A stretch of 64,000 bases of DNA from Methanosarcina acetivorans C2A (GTDB lineage Archaea; Halobacteriota; Methanosarcinia; Methanosarcinales; Methanosarcinaceae). Within the stretch, counting starts at the first letter, position 1; the number at the start of each line of letters is the position of its first letter. The notes below the pieces were generated by a model that ran no database searches, was not told the DNA's origin, and saw only the letters and a list, made by a program, of their open reading frames with translations. Positions 8,946 through 18,234 of the stretch are shown here, one piece after another. A program made the translations under genes and the position numbers. Location of the stretch: the NCBI RefSeq assembly GCF_000007345.1, contig NC_003552.1:2852001-2916000 (forward strand). The letters are read 5' to 3'.

Positions 8946-11105
8946 ATGGTAGAATATCCAGAAACTCAAGTCTTAAAAGCTGACACAAAGGCTGATATGT
9001 CTCTATCTGAGAAGCTGCAACTGGTAGCGAGCATCTTCGCCAGCAAAGAGGTCACCGACGCCGTTATGGAGAAGATCAAGGAACTTCATCCCCAGAAGAT
9101 GAATGCCAGTAACGTCCTGATCCTAACCGGAGACGATAAGGACAAAGCCAATATCAACATCATTGGAATCTTTTCGACTTCAGGAAGGGATATAGCCGCG
9201 CTGGCTGAGCGTATTGCAGCAGGCCTGACTACAATCGCTGAAAAGTCGGTGAAGCCGCTAATCGAGAAGCGACAACTGGTGGCAGGAATCTTCGCCAGCA
9301 AGGCAGCTTCAGACGCTGCTATGGAGAAGATTAAGAGTCTTGGTCCCCAGCTTCAGAAGGTAAACGCCAGCAATATCCTGGTTCTCGCTAAGGATGATAA
9401 GGGCAAAGTCGACATCAACATCATTGATATCGGTTCGACTTCTAGAATGAATATAGCCGCGCTGGCTGAACGTATCGCAGAAGACATAATCACCGTTGCT
9501 AGTAAGCCGGTAGGCAGTCCGACTGAGCTGAATGTACAGGTGACTCATCTGGGTCATGCTCTAAATCCCGGCTCAGTGGCTATTGGTCTGTTCGTAGACC
9601 CGCAATATGCCGACAAGATCAAAGACGGCATCGAAAAGGCAGGCGCCCAGGTCCTCACGGCCGAGGATCTGAAACGCATCGGGGCAGGTCTGGGTGTGGT
9701 TGAGGGTACGAACGACTTGGCAGTCAAGGCAGCCGCTGCGCCACAGACAGAGCTACAGGCTGCTCCTGTAATCTTCGACTGGCAGGAGGAATACGCATAC
9801 TCGCTGGGCCTGCAGGCGTTCATATACGGTTTCCCGTATGTCTACAATGCTCTCACGCGCTATAAGTGGACAAACCTTCCGCAGGATCCAAAGCGTGTTC
9901 CTTATGCGCCCGTTAACCATTTCTGGCATGCCACTGAACTCATAGATGCCACATACCGCGACGGCGGCTGCCCGAACAACGACACACTGTACTCAATTGC
10001 CTGGGTAGATCTCAGCAAAGAGCCAGTTATTCTCTCCGTGCCTGAGATCCCGGCGGATCGCTACTGGACATTTGAACTAAGCACCTTTACCTCAGACAAC
10101 TTTGCCTATGTAGGCAAGAGGGTTGGCTCAAAGGCAGGCAATTATGCTCTTATTGGTCCTGATTGGCTTGGTGATCTCCCCGGGGATGTAACCGCCGTAA
10201 CGCCGTCTTCCCCGACACCGTGGATATTAATCCTTGGCCGCACTCTGGCGGATGGTGTCGATGACCTGCCATCTGTGCATGCTCTTCAGGCGCAGTACAG
10301 GCTGACACCCCTGAGTCTCTGGGGCAAACCCGAGGTAAAACTTCCCGAAAATCGTGACGTCTACAAGCCTGCCGTTGCTCTTGCAGGGTCCAAGGACCCA
10401 TTAGGGCCATGGAAGACGCTTAACGCCATGCTGGCTGAGAACCCGCCTGCAGCCCACCATGAAGTACTTCTCAAGCAGTTCGCAACAATCGGCATCGGGC
10501 CTGGCCTGGATATAGAGCAGCAGCCAGAGGTGGTGAAGAGGGCGCTACAGCGCGTGCTGGGAGTTGGCATACCGCTGCTCAGACAGCAGTTCATGAGTGG
10601 AGTCTGGGCAAAGTTTGTCAACGGCTGGCGTTACCCTCCATCCAATGAAGGCCGCTTTGGGGATGAGTTCCTGCTCCGCGCTGCAGATCAATCTCTGGCT
10701 GGAATTGTTGCCAACGACCCTATAGAGGCAGTCTACCTGGTCAACCTCACGGACAATTCAGGTGAGCCGCTGACGAGCGCTCACAGGTACGAGCTAACAT
10801 TTCCCGGGAATTTTGAGCCGCCTGTGGATGCTTTCTGGTCGGTAACAATCTATGGCACCGATAATAATTTAATCCCTAATCAGATTAATCGCTACTCTAT
10901 TGGCAACCGTAGCCCCGGAGTCAAGAAGAATGAGGATGGGGGGACGACTTTCTATCTCCAGAGCGAATCGCCTGATCCAGATAAGGAGTCAAACTGGCTG
11001 CCGACTGGCAATGGAGCGTGGTTCACCATTCTGCGTATGTACATCCCACACCCCGAGGTGGTAAATGCGGAATGGAAATGTCCTTCGATTGTAAAAGTAG
11101 ACTGA
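8946..11105 (+). CDS. DUF1254/DUF1214 protein with duplicated N-terminal domain
   Basis: 719 residues. Two copies of a roughly 85-residue unit come first (about 20-105 and 106-195; both read LVAxIFASKxxxDAxMEKIK ... NIxxLAxxDDKxK ... IAALAERIA), then a third related or linker unit (about 200-265). After these comes the DUF1254 domain (from about 285, EEYAYSLGLQAFIYGFPYV, with NHFWHATELID and CPNNDTLYSIAW) and the C-terminal DUF1214 domain (about 600-715, with FWSVTIYGTDNNLIPN and TGNGAWFTILRMY). DUF1254/DUF1214 pairs are common in bacteria and of unknown function, usually exported, but no signal peptide is seen here. The gene is visibly richer in G and C than its surroundings, consistent with transfer from bacteria. 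Its 3' end is duplicated at 15165-15301. Confidence 0.85.
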   Translation: MVEYPETQVLKADTKADMSLSEKLQLVASIFASKEVTDAVMEKIKELHPQKMNASNVLILTGDDKDKANINIIGIFSTSGRDIAALAERIAAGLTTIAEKSVKPLIEKRQLVAGIFASKAASDAAMEKIKSLGPQLQKVNASNILVLAKDDKGKVDINIIDIGSTSRMNIAALAERIAEDIITVASKPVGSPTELNVQVTHLGHALNPGSVAIGLFVDPQYADKIKDGIEKAGAQVLTAEDLKRIGAGLGVVEGTNDLAVKAAAAPQTELQAAPVIFDWQEEYAYSLGLQAFIYGFPYVYNALTRYKWTNLPQDPKRVPYAPVNHFWHATELIDATYRDGGCPNNDTLYSIAWVDLSKEPVILSVPEIPADRYWTFELSTFTSDNFAYVGKRVGSKAGNYALIGPDWLGDLPGDVTAVTPSSPTPWILILGRTLADGVDDLPSVHALQAQYRLTPLSLWGKPEVKLPENRDVYKPAVALAGSKDPLGPWKTLNAMLAENPPAAHHEVLLKQFATIGIGPGLDIEQQPEVVKRALQRVLGVGIPLLRQQFMSGVWAKFVNGWRYPPSNEGRFGDEFLLRAADQSLAGIVANDPIEAVYLVNLTDNSGEPLTSAHRYELTFPGNFEPPVDAFWSVTIYGTDNNLIPNQINRYSIGNRSPGVKKNEDGGTTFYLQSESPDPDKESNWLPTGNGAWFTILRMYIPHPEVVNAEWKCPSIVKVD

Positions 11106-11356
11106 AACGAACAAAAACCAATGTGATCAGCATTTGATTTGCTTCCGCTCCCTGAAGCGGAGGCCTTCCACCTGCTGGTATATCAAGCTTATGCTTGTAG
11201 CTGAATTATGTAACCTTCTTACTGCAATACGTTTTGGACGTATTGGGTTCATATGAATAAGTATTGCAATATTTATATAATATCTTTCCCCATCTATTTC
11301 TGATTAGTTTTATTCTAGCATAAAAAATAAAGCTAGAAATTGGGGGGTAAAATAAA

Positions 11357-12087
11357 TGAGATTAACTGTAAATGAGATTAACTGTAAAAGAAGAGGGTGA
11401 GTCGGGCTGCGATCTCATTATGAAGGATGGTGAGTCAGCCGAGCTTATGCACTTCGATAATCTACGTAACTTGCATTATTGTGAAATATTTCTTATGTGT
11501 GGCGATGCAGGGTCGGGCGTTTACAACACGACCGGCCTGAACAATGAGAAGAATCCTAAAGACACATGTCCTGATTCTATTATGGTTAACTTCTCAACCG
11601 AGGCGGTGAAGAAACAGTATGACGTTCCGGGTGTGTCCTTAAACCCTCCCCGTTACTTTTTGTTGGACTCAGTGGATATACCCACAGGAACGAAAGTGCG
11701 CGACTTTAGCGGCTTGAAGGCACGGTGGATGCTAACTTGCAACCGGGCGCCATATCGGGAAGGCAGCCTTACATCCCGGCGACGATTGAGCGCAAATCAA
11801 CATGGTTCTTTGAGAAAAACAAGCCCGTCTTCATTCTGGATGACACCGAAGGTACGTCCTGGGTCATGAAGTCTTACACTGACTTCGTGGACAAGAGCCT
11901 GAAGTATGAGAGCCTCGAGACGCTAGACAAGAAGCTCAAGCTGCCATTGGGGTGGAGTTACAGGGTCAGGGTTCTGGAACAGGATCTTATACTTCGACCT
12001 TTTAAAGGAATTGCGCGAATTGTTCAGGACGAATTACAAAACACTTATGATGCTCTCGATGAAGGGACTTGCAACTACCAGCCTTAA
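11357..12087 (+). pseudogene. Pseudogene copy of the 238-residue unknown family
   Basis: The DNA is a close copy of the intact gene at 15342-16058, including about 35 bases of leader (AATAAAGCTAGAAATT then GGGGG). Two lesions are visible. First, the start is tandemly duplicated: ATGAGATTAACTGTAA occurs twice at 11356-11387, so the ATG placed after the ribosome binding site reads into a stop after 14 codons while the correct frame begins at 11372. Second, a one-base deletion just after the WM codons near 11730 shifts the frame; the protein continues in another frame as LQPGAISGRQPYIP and ends DALDEGTCNYQP. The 35 bases between the matching codons replace 36 in the intact copy. It sits directly downstream of the DUF1254 gene. 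Confidence 0.85.
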
Positions 12088-12325
12088 TCGGGATTTTCCC
12101 CTCTGTGCAAGTGAGATTTAGGTCTTAGAGTTCTGCATCTACTAACTCATAAGGCTTTAAATATTATTTTTTTGAACTTATTTTTTATTGAATATGTTTT
12201 ATAATATATATACTATATTATTTTTAGTATAATTTTTCAAAAAAACGATTCAATCACATAAGTCCTACAGTAGAGAAAAAACGAGAAAACTCTATCTCCA
12301 TATATAAATGAATAGTGGTGAATAT

Positions 12326-13918
12326 ATGAACAACGAGGTTCTCGTATTATTATTTTGTCTCTGTATAGTGGGTATACCGATTGTCGGTTGTACTACCACA
12401 CCCAATGCAACTGATAATAAGATGCTCTATTCGAATCAGATAGAAGATAGCGGACCACTACCGGGGAATTATACAGTTGCATTCCAGGAAGCACAGTGCG
12501 CAGCTAAAGAAAATAATTCTCCGTGGTATCCAACACTCCTTAGCTATGAACACCATGACACTAATCGTTCAAAGTGTTATGGTTGTGCGCAATTCACCGG
12601 ATCGCTTACAGGTCCTAATACCGTGTATGCATATCAATCTCCCGATATCTATTATTCTGGGTCCATGATCGCGACCCGTGGAATGAATGAGATGTATGTA
12701 TACGGAGGAGCGTCTGGTGCTAATCCAATGCCATCGGGTGCATACGTCTCCCGTGTCGAACCAGGATCACTCAAAGAGCTCTGGCGTACAACGCTCATCA
12801 ACATAAATACTACCGGCGAATGGAGCGGAGCCGGTTCGATAGAATCATTTGATGGGGACCTCCTTGTCATAACAAATACAAAACTGTATAAAATCGATGG
12901 CACTACGGGAGCAGTCAAGGAATTTCTGTCCATACCAACCGGAGCAAGCGCCCCGAGGGATAGTTACTTTAACGGGTTGAGCGGCTGGCGTGATGGCACT
13001 CTGGTCATGAAGAATTTGGCTCGGCCACCTGGTTGCGATATACAAGGTTTTTTTGCCCTCGTAGATTGCCCAAACCTGAATGAGACACCTCCTTCGGTTG
13101 CGGTAGTAGTCGATCCCAAGACAATGACAGTTCTTGACACGGTGCAGCTTGAACAGATGATTGGAGGCCGCATTACCACTTCTCACTACAACGGCAAGGA
13201 CTATGCCTACCTGGCAGGTCAGACCAAACTGTACCGTTACGAGTGGAATGGCAAGAATCTTACTCTGGACACAAGCTGGGGACCTGTTGAATATCCTCTG
13301 CCAGGTCAGACAGCCGCATCAGCTGCTGGTATCATGGGTGACTGGGTTATTCTTATGACCAATGGAGGAGGCCCCACAAATGTCTCACTGAGCGTTGTAG
13401 CCATCAATCAGGCCAACGCGAGCATAGTGAAAAGGATAGACCCTATGCCATTGCAGCCTGGACAGACAAGCTACATCCCCTCGATGCCTTCATTTGATAT
13501 GGCCAATAGTCGGATATATGCAATGGATCCAGGTGCAGGAAAAGTTGTTGGTATCGATCTCGATCAGAAAACTGGTAACATGTCGCTTGCCTGGAGTGCC
13601 GACCAAAAGACATTAAGCTGGATGATACTCATAGGTCCACCTGACAAGCGTGTCCTTGTAGGGACGAACATTGCATCGGATGAAACGAATCCGGTTAAAT
13701 GGGATATCGGACCGGTGGGAGCTAACTATGAAGAACAGGTTCAGTGGCGAGATGCTGCAACAGGCAAGTTACTGGCAGCCTCCGATTTCTATGGCCCTAT
13801 GGTACCGGGCATGGAGGTATGGCCAGGGTATGGCGGACTTATATATGAATTGCGAACCGATGGTCGTCTCATGGCATTCCAGGTCTTACCGAATAACACA
13901 ACTTCGGGGTCAACATGA
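12326..13918 (+). CDS. Exported beta-propeller-like lipoprotein
   Basis: About 530 residues with a lipoprotein signal: hydrophobic VLVLLFCLCIVG followed by the lipobox IVGC (Cys at about residue 22 from ATG 12326). The mature part has repeated strands typical of PQQ-like/YVTN beta-propellers, such as LLVITNTKLYKIDGTTG, VAVVVDPKTMTVLDTVQ, YLAGQTKLYRYEW and RIYAMDPGAGKVVGIDLD. It has a CYGC motif near residue 84 that could bind metal or form a disulfide. ATG 12326 is preferred to ATG 12308 because GGTGA lies 7 bases before it. It lies between members of the 238-residue family, and a strong hairpin follows at 13996. Ligand or enzymatic activity unknown. Confidence 0.75.
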   Translation: MNNEVLVLLFCLCIVGIPIVGCTTTPNATDNKMLYSNQIEDSGPLPGNYTVAFQEAQCAAKENNSPWYPTLLSYEHHDTNRSKCYGCAQFTGSLTGPNTVYAYQSPDIYYSGSMIATRGMNEMYVYGGASGANPMPSGAYVSRVEPGSLKELWRTTLININTTGEWSGAGSIESFDGDLLVITNTKLYKIDGTTGAVKEFLSIPTGASAPRDSYFNGLSGWRDGTLVMKNLARPPGCDIQGFFALVDCPNLNETPPSVAVVVDPKTMTVLDTVQLEQMIGGRITTSHYNGKDYAYLAGQTKLYRYEWNGKNLTLDTSWGPVEYPLPGQTAASAAGIMGDWVILMTNGGGPTNVSLSVVAINQANASIVKRIDPMPLQPGQTSYIPSMPSFDMANSRIYAMDPGAGKVVGIDLDQKTGNMSLAWSADQKTLSWMILIGPPDKRVLVGTNIASDETNPVKWDIGPVGANYEEQVQWRDAATGKLLAASDFYGPMVPGMEVWPGYGGLIYELRTDGRLMAFQVLPNNTTSGST

Positions 13919-13995
13919 AATGATGTCGAATTCACTATATTCTTTGTATCAAAAACGAAACATCTGAAGAAATGTGATACAAAAAATTCCACTGC

Positions 13996-14032
13996 AAAAT
14001 AGCTACCTTTATAGATAAAAGGTAGCTATTTT
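13996..14032 (+). terminator. Perfect 15-bp hairpin downstream of the propeller gene
   Basis: AAAATAGCTACCTTT pairs perfectly with AAAGGTAGCTATTTT across a 7-base loop, followed by a T-rich stretch. It lies 78 bases after the stop codon and 89 bases before the next start. It could be a transcription terminator or mRNA 3' structure. Confidence 0.65.
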
Positions 14033-14120
14033 CTTGATTTTGGCTTAAAATTTAGTTTAATAAATCGGATATTTAACCTGGTATATTAAATACACGATAG
14101 AAATTGGGGGTTGAAATGAA

Positions 14121-15065
14121 ATGAGATCAATTGGGAAGCTGGTTAGAGGAAACACTACTCCAAAGATCTGGAGATTACTCTTCGTCGTTGGCTTGATAAT
14201 CGCGGTTTCGCTATTTGCGGGCTGCGCCTCTACCCCAGAAGAGGGTGAGACGAATGCCACCACTTCTCAGGCAGTAGGTGAGCCGAGCTCTAGTTCCGTA
14301 CAGAGTAAATCGGCCTCTCTTTTCCAGAAAAGCTGTCCGGACTGCAAATGTCCTGATGTCCTGGATGATAAAAATAACACTGAGCAAGTTCATTTCGATG
14401 ATTTGCGTGATTATCGCTATGCTGAAATACTTTTGAGTTGCCCCGATGCCGGGACTGGCATCTTCAACACAATCGGCCTGAATATCAGGGAGAATCCCAG
14501 GGACTCGCTCCCCGCAGACCTCTTTGCAAACTTCTCAGAGACAGATGTGGAGGAACATTACGATTCATCTATGGTGTGGATGAACGGACCCAGTAACTGG
14601 ACGATGGACGCAATGGATGTATTAATAGCAATCAGGGTGCGTAATTTAGACGGCTTGGACACACGGTGGGGAGCCGACATTGTAGTTCCGGAAGGCGCCA
14701 ACCTTAGTGAGGCTGAAAACGTTTACATGGCGATGCCTGTTCAGTGCAATAGAACATGGCATTTTGATAAAGGCAAACCCGTCTTCATTCTGGAAGACTC
14801 CAACAACAACACAACCTATGTCATGCAGTCCTACTGTCAGATCATAGACAAGAACCTGACGTATGAGGATCTCCAGACACTTGACACGAGGCTCGAGTTG
14901 CCTCCAGGGTGGAGCTATAGAGTTGAGGTTCTGCCTGAGGATCTTGAAATGAATGGTATTGGTACTAACGGTACTGATTGGCAGGTCACTCAAGACAGCC
15001 TGCAAAACACATATAGCGCGTGTTTGGAAAGAAATGGTGAGAAGACTTGTAATTACCATCCATAA
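14121..15065 (+). CDS. Lipoprotein paralogue of the 238-residue unknown family
   Basis: 314 residues. After a basic N-terminus, a hydrophobic segment (LLFVVGLIIAVSLFAGC) ends in a clear lipobox with Cys at about residue 35. A Ser/Thr-rich linker follows, then a domain related to the genes at 11357 and 15342. Shared phrases are VHFDDLRDYRYAEILL, CPDAGTGIFNTIGLN, FDKGKPVFILED, LDTRLELPPGWSYRVEVL and the ending TCNYHP. A CPDCKCPD cluster just before this domain could bind metal. The family is unknown to me. The lipid anchor suggests the domain works at the outer face of the membrane, while the 15342 paralogue has no export signal. GGGGG lies 10 bases before the start. Confidence 0.75.
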   Translation: MRSIGKLVRGNTTPKIWRLLFVVGLIIAVSLFAGCASTPEEGETNATTSQAVGEPSSSSVQSKSASLFQKSCPDCKCPDVLDDKNNTEQVHFDDLRDYRYAEILLSCPDAGTGIFNTIGLNIRENPRDSLPADLFANFSETDVEEHYDSSMVWMNGPSNWTMDAMDVLIAIRVRNLDGLDTRWGADIVVPEGANLSEAENVYMAMPVQCNRTWHFDKGKPVFILEDSNNNTTYVMQSYCQIIDKNLTYEDLQTLDTRLELPPGWSYRVEVLPEDLEMNGIGTNGTDWQVTQDSLQNTYSACLERNGEKTCNYHP

Positions 15066-15162
15066 CCGGGGTTTAGTCCTGCTGCCAGTGAGACGATCGA
15101 CTGCATAATAGCGGTGTGCTTTTGACGCGGGGGGTGGCAATAGTACCTGAATTGCTGTCCCG
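15061..15162 (+). repeat. Direct repeat, copy 1 (3' flank of the 14121 gene)
   Basis: About 102 bases starting at the stop region (CATAACCGG) and running through TAATAGCGGTGTGCTTTTGA and CGCGG to GAATTGCTGTCCCG. It matches 16054-16154, the same position behind the 15342 gene. The paralogous genes were therefore duplicated together with their 3' flanks. Confidence 0.85.
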
Positions 15163-15164
15163 AT

Positions 15165-15301
15165 CAAACTGGTTGCCAGCTGGCAGTGGAGAGATGGTTT
15201 CTCAGTTCTCGCATGTATATCCCACACCCCAAAGTGATCAATGCGGAAAGGGAATTGCCGCCGATTCTAAAGGTAGGCTGAAATGGGCAAAACCGACATG
15301 A
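15165..15301 (+). pseudogene. Remnant of a second DUF1254/DUF1214 gene (3' end only)
   Basis: These bases match the last about 120 bases of the intact DUF1254/DUF1214 gene and its flank (10987-11125): TCAAACTGG, TTGCCAGCTGGCAGTGGAG, TATATCCCACACCCCAAAG, and AATGCGGAAAGG. They carry small indels. The remnant sits before the intact 238-residue gene, just as the intact DUF1254 gene sits before the pseudogene at 11357, so the pair was once a two-gene unit that was duplicated. Confidence 0.8.
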
Positions 15302-15341
15302 TTAATGAAAAAATAAAGCTAGAAATTAGGGGGTAAAATAG

Positions 15342-16058
15342 ATGAGATTGACTGTAAAAGAAGAGAATAAGTCCGGCTGTGACCTTGTTATAAAAGACGG
15401 TGAGGAGGCTGAGATCATGCACTTTGACAATCTGCGTGGTCTGCGCTATTGTGAGGTATTTCTGATGTGCGGCGACGCCGGGTCGGGCTTCTACAACACA
15501 ATGGGCCTGAACAACGAGGAGGATCCCAGAGACACCTGTCCTGATTCAATTATGGCTAACTTCTCAACCGAGGCGGTGAAGGAGCAGTATAACGTTCCGG
15601 GAGTAGCCTTAAATCCTCCCCGCTACTTTGTGCTTGATTCGGGGGACATACCTGTAGCACCTACAATGCGCGACTTCGACGGCTTGAAGGCACGGTGGAT
15701 GGGTACCGTGCAGGCAGGCGCTGCTTTTGGCAAGGAGCCTTACATGCCGACGAAGGTTGATCGCAAATCGGAGATATTCTTTGATAAAGGCAAACCCGTC
15801 TTTATTCTGGATGACCCCGACGGTACGCCCTGGGTCATGAAGTCCTACACTGATTTCGTGGACAAGAACCTGACATATGAGGACCTCAATACACTCGACA
15901 AGAAGCTCAAGCTGCCGTCGGGGTGGAGTTATCGAGTCAAGGTTCTGGATGAGGATCTTATACTTCGACCCTTTAAAGGCACTGCAAGAATCACTCAAGA
16001 CGACCTGCAAAACGTGTATGATGCTCTCGATGTGGGGACTGCCAACTACAAGCCATAA
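15342..16058 (+). CDS. Unknown-family protein, intact 238-residue member
   Basis: 238 residues, no signal peptide or membrane segment, so probably cytoplasmic. Sequence features are MHFDNLRGLRYCEVFLMCGD (about 29-48), AGSGFYNTMGLNN, a DTCPDSIMANFS block, FFDKGKPVFILDDPDG and the C-terminal LPSGWSYRVKVLDEDL. It is the intact reference for the pseudogene at 11357 and a paralogue of the lipoprotein at 14121. GGGGG lies 8-9 bases before ATG 15342, and the leader is shared with the pseudogene. I do not recognise the fold or role. Its repeated pairing with DUF1254/DUF1214 suggests a functional link. Confidence 0.8.
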   Translation: MRLTVKEENKSGCDLVIKDGEEAEIMHFDNLRGLRYCEVFLMCGDAGSGFYNTMGLNNEEDPRDTCPDSIMANFSTEAVKEQYNVPGVALNPPRYFVLDSGDIPVAPTMRDFDGLKARWMGTVQAGAAFGKEPYMPTKVDRKSEIFFDKGKPVFILDDPDGTPWVMKSYTDFVDKNLTYEDLNTLDKKLKLPSGWSYRVKVLDEDLILRPFKGTARITQDDLQNVYDALDVGTANYKP

Positions 16059-16154
16059 CCGGTTTTTTCCCTGATGCTATTGAGGCGGTAGACTGTGTAA
16101 TAGCGGTGTGCTTTTGACGCGGAGGCGGCAATCGTACCTGGAATTGCTGTCCCG
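16054..16154 (+). repeat. Direct repeat, copy 2 (3' flank of the 15342 gene)
   Basis: Counterpart of 15061-15162, with the shared core TAATAGCGGTGTGCTTTTGA then CGCGG and the end ATTGCTGTCCCG. The homology stops sharply at the CCCG, after which copy 1 runs into the DUF1254 remnant and this copy into unrelated sequence. Confidence 0.85.
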
Positions 16155-16823
16155 TAAAAATGACTACCTACGTCAGACTTATGCTTCGGGTCTGAAAGGT
16201 CTGAATTATGTAGCCTTCCAGCTATTACATGTTGAAGGTATTGGATTGCAGAACAGGTGTGAAGTATTCCAGCATCAGCTCTCATGGTGAAACTGACAAT
16301 GGTGCGCTGCATTCTGCGGGTTATTCGTTAAAAACAAACCTGTTTAAAAACTTCTCCATAACTTTTTCTCGGTACAGGATAATTAAGGAGGAAATTCAAT
16401 CCACTCATGGCTGCAAGAGCTCTGGAAATATATTGATTATGGGATAGTGAATTCACATCAGGGCACGATACAGCCAGGGTATCCCATAAATTGCCTGATA
16501 AATCATACGATCTCAAAACTCTGTTTTTCTCAGAATGTGGAAATAATATGACCAATATTTAGCTTCTAATAAATGTTTGAGTTGAATTCTTTTTTATAAT
16601 AATAATCATATAATGCCCTATGGTGGGTGACAACTTAATTGGGAAAGGCAACTGATATCTGAATCCGGGAGATGAACTCCTCAGTAGAAGTTTAAACCGG
16701 AGAGGAGTTTATATACTGGAGATCATAGGAGTTCTTAAGGTTCTTCTGGACAGAAATAAGGCAACACTTGATGTTAGAAAGAATTCTACAGCAAATAGAA
16801 CCAAAACATGGGGGATAAAATAA
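16155..16823. other. Non-coding region upstream of the DUF2795 gene
   Basis: No supportable gene. A stretch near 16170-16220 (CTTATGCTT ... CTGAATTATGTAGCCTTC) resembles 11185-11218 behind the first DUF1254 gene, another trace of the segmental duplication. Confidence 0.35.
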
Positions 16824-17219
16824 ATGCAAGCAAGTTCTGCTGCTGAAGTTCAGAGTTCGATGCAGGAAGCTGTACAGGCTTTCCGGGAGATAAGATATCC
16901 TGTAACAAAGAATCAACTTATCGAGAAAGCTAAAAGTATGAATGCCCGCAGCGAAGTGATCCAGGCTATTGAGGGTATTCCAGATAGGGAATACAACAAC
17001 GCTGCTGATGTCCTCAAGCAATTCGAAGGCATTCAAAGGGCTATAGAGGCGCTCAGGGAGCTGAAATATCCTTCAACGAAGAGTCAACTTATCGAACATG
17101 CTAAAAAGCACGATGCCCGTAGCGAAGTTATTAGAGCTCTTGAGAAGTTTCCAGATAGGGAATACAATAATACTGCAGATGTTCTTATGGAATTCAGAGG
17201 TAAATTCCAGAGCCAATAA
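16824..17219 (+). CDS. Double DUF2795 domain protein
   Basis: 131 residues made of two DUF2795 repeats (about 14-65 and 72-124). Both follow the family pattern: (I/L)xxYPxTKxQLIExAK, then ARSEVIxAIxxxPDREYNxxADVL. DUF2795 proteins are small alpha-helical proteins of unknown role, usually with one or two copies. ATG 16824 follows GGGGGAT by 8 bases. The gene is monocistronic, and a strong hairpin at 17290-17316 follows it. Confidence 0.85.
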   Translation: MQASSAAEVQSSMQEAVQAFREIRYPVTKNQLIEKAKSMNARSEVIQAIEGIPDREYNNAADVLKQFEGIQRAIEALRELKYPSTKSQLIEHAKKHDARSEVIRALEKFPDREYNNTADVLMEFRGKFQSQ

Positions 17220-17289
17220 CTGCATTTCAGAGTAACCAGCCAGAAACGCAAAGCAAGAAAAAGAAGTGACATCAGCTTAAAAACCAAGG

Positions 17290-17316
17290 TTTTGAGGGCC
17301 AAAATTTCCCTCAAAA
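17290..17316 (+). terminator. Hairpin downstream of the DUF2795 gene
   Basis: TTTTGAGGG pairs perfectly with CCCTCAAAA over a 9-base loop, about 70 bases after the stop codon and ahead of convergent minus-strand genes. Confidence 0.55.
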
Positions 17317-17511
17317 AAGTTGGCATCCACTGGTTATGTACTATATGATTAAGGAGAGGAGAGAAAAGGGAGGCTTAAATCAAGCCTTCTTTTTTGATTT
17401 TCCGACATATCGCTTTTACAGATCAGACTTGTTTTAAAAGAACTTGTTTCTTAAATCTCTGTTTCATCTTTATCCTTCATCTTTCATCCTTCAACTTTCA
17501 TTCTTCAATTT

Positions 17512-18009
17512 TCATCCTCCACTTCGTTGTCCTTCCAGGCTGCTTATAATACTGGAAGAAATTGCAATTCCCATGCAGGTATCCAGCGTTATCGAGGAAA
17601 TGATCCCTATTACCTTTCCCGCCTGCAGAATAGGAGAACCGCTGTCTCCAGGTTCGGGCATGTTATAGCACTGGAAGCCCAGAAAAAGAAGTGAGGTACC
17701 GGCACTAACCACCCTGCATTTAATAGCATGGATATCATTAACAAGTACAGCCTGCTCCAGTTCAGCTGCACTGCCAAGCTCGGTGATTTCAAACGTGCAG
17801 ACGGGAGGAAGCTCTATCAGAGCTAAATCAAAGGCTTTCAAAATGCTCGTCACAGTGAGTTTTCTTCCGTCAACTGTTAAATGGTCTCCTTCCCCACGCC
17901 GAAATACATGAGAAACCGTAACCATGTAAGGCAGGCCCTTGAGCAAGATGACAGCCCCGATAGTACAGCGTTCTCCCTTATAATAAAAAGAACCACCAGA
18001 TTTTATCAT
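17512..18009 (-). CDS. Small trypsin-fold serine protease, no signal peptide
   Basis: 165 residues that fit a compact chymotrypsin-like (S1-type) protease. The catalytic triad can be read in order: His in MVTVSHVF (about residue 34), Asp in AFDLALIELP (about 61), and Ser in EPGDSGSPIL (about 123), with oxyanion Gly-Asp-Ser-Gly. GKVIGIISSITLDTCMGIAI would form the last strands. No export signal, no propeptide and no PDZ domain is present, so it would act in the cytoplasm on an unknown target. ATG 18009 follows an AAGGAG site by about 6 bases. Such short intracellular trypsin-like proteins are uncommon in methanogens. The 3' end overlaps a pyrimidine-rich tract (17459-17522). Confidence 0.75.
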   Translation of the reverse strand: MIKSGGSFYYKGERCTIGAVILLKGLPYMVTVSHVFRRGEGDHLTVDGRKLTVTSILKAFDLALIELPPVCTFEITELGSAAELEQAVLVNDIHAIKCRVVSAGTSLLFLGFQCYNMPEPGDSGSPILQAGKVIGIISSITLDTCMGIAISSSIISSLEGQRSGG

Positions 18010-18234
18010 AAGCTAAATCTCCTTGTTAGTTAGCCCAAACCTGGTTTATGGGTTTCTGGTATTTAGTGCTATTTCCAGTGTTTAAGTTAAATTTTGTTTT
18101 GATTTATATTTATTACAATGCATTTATATATTAATTCGCTTGTTTCCTGAAAGAGGGAGCAAAAAATGGATTTTACTATACCTGAAATCCTTGAAAATGT
18201 CCCTGTTCATTGATTTTACACTCATCTACATCCT

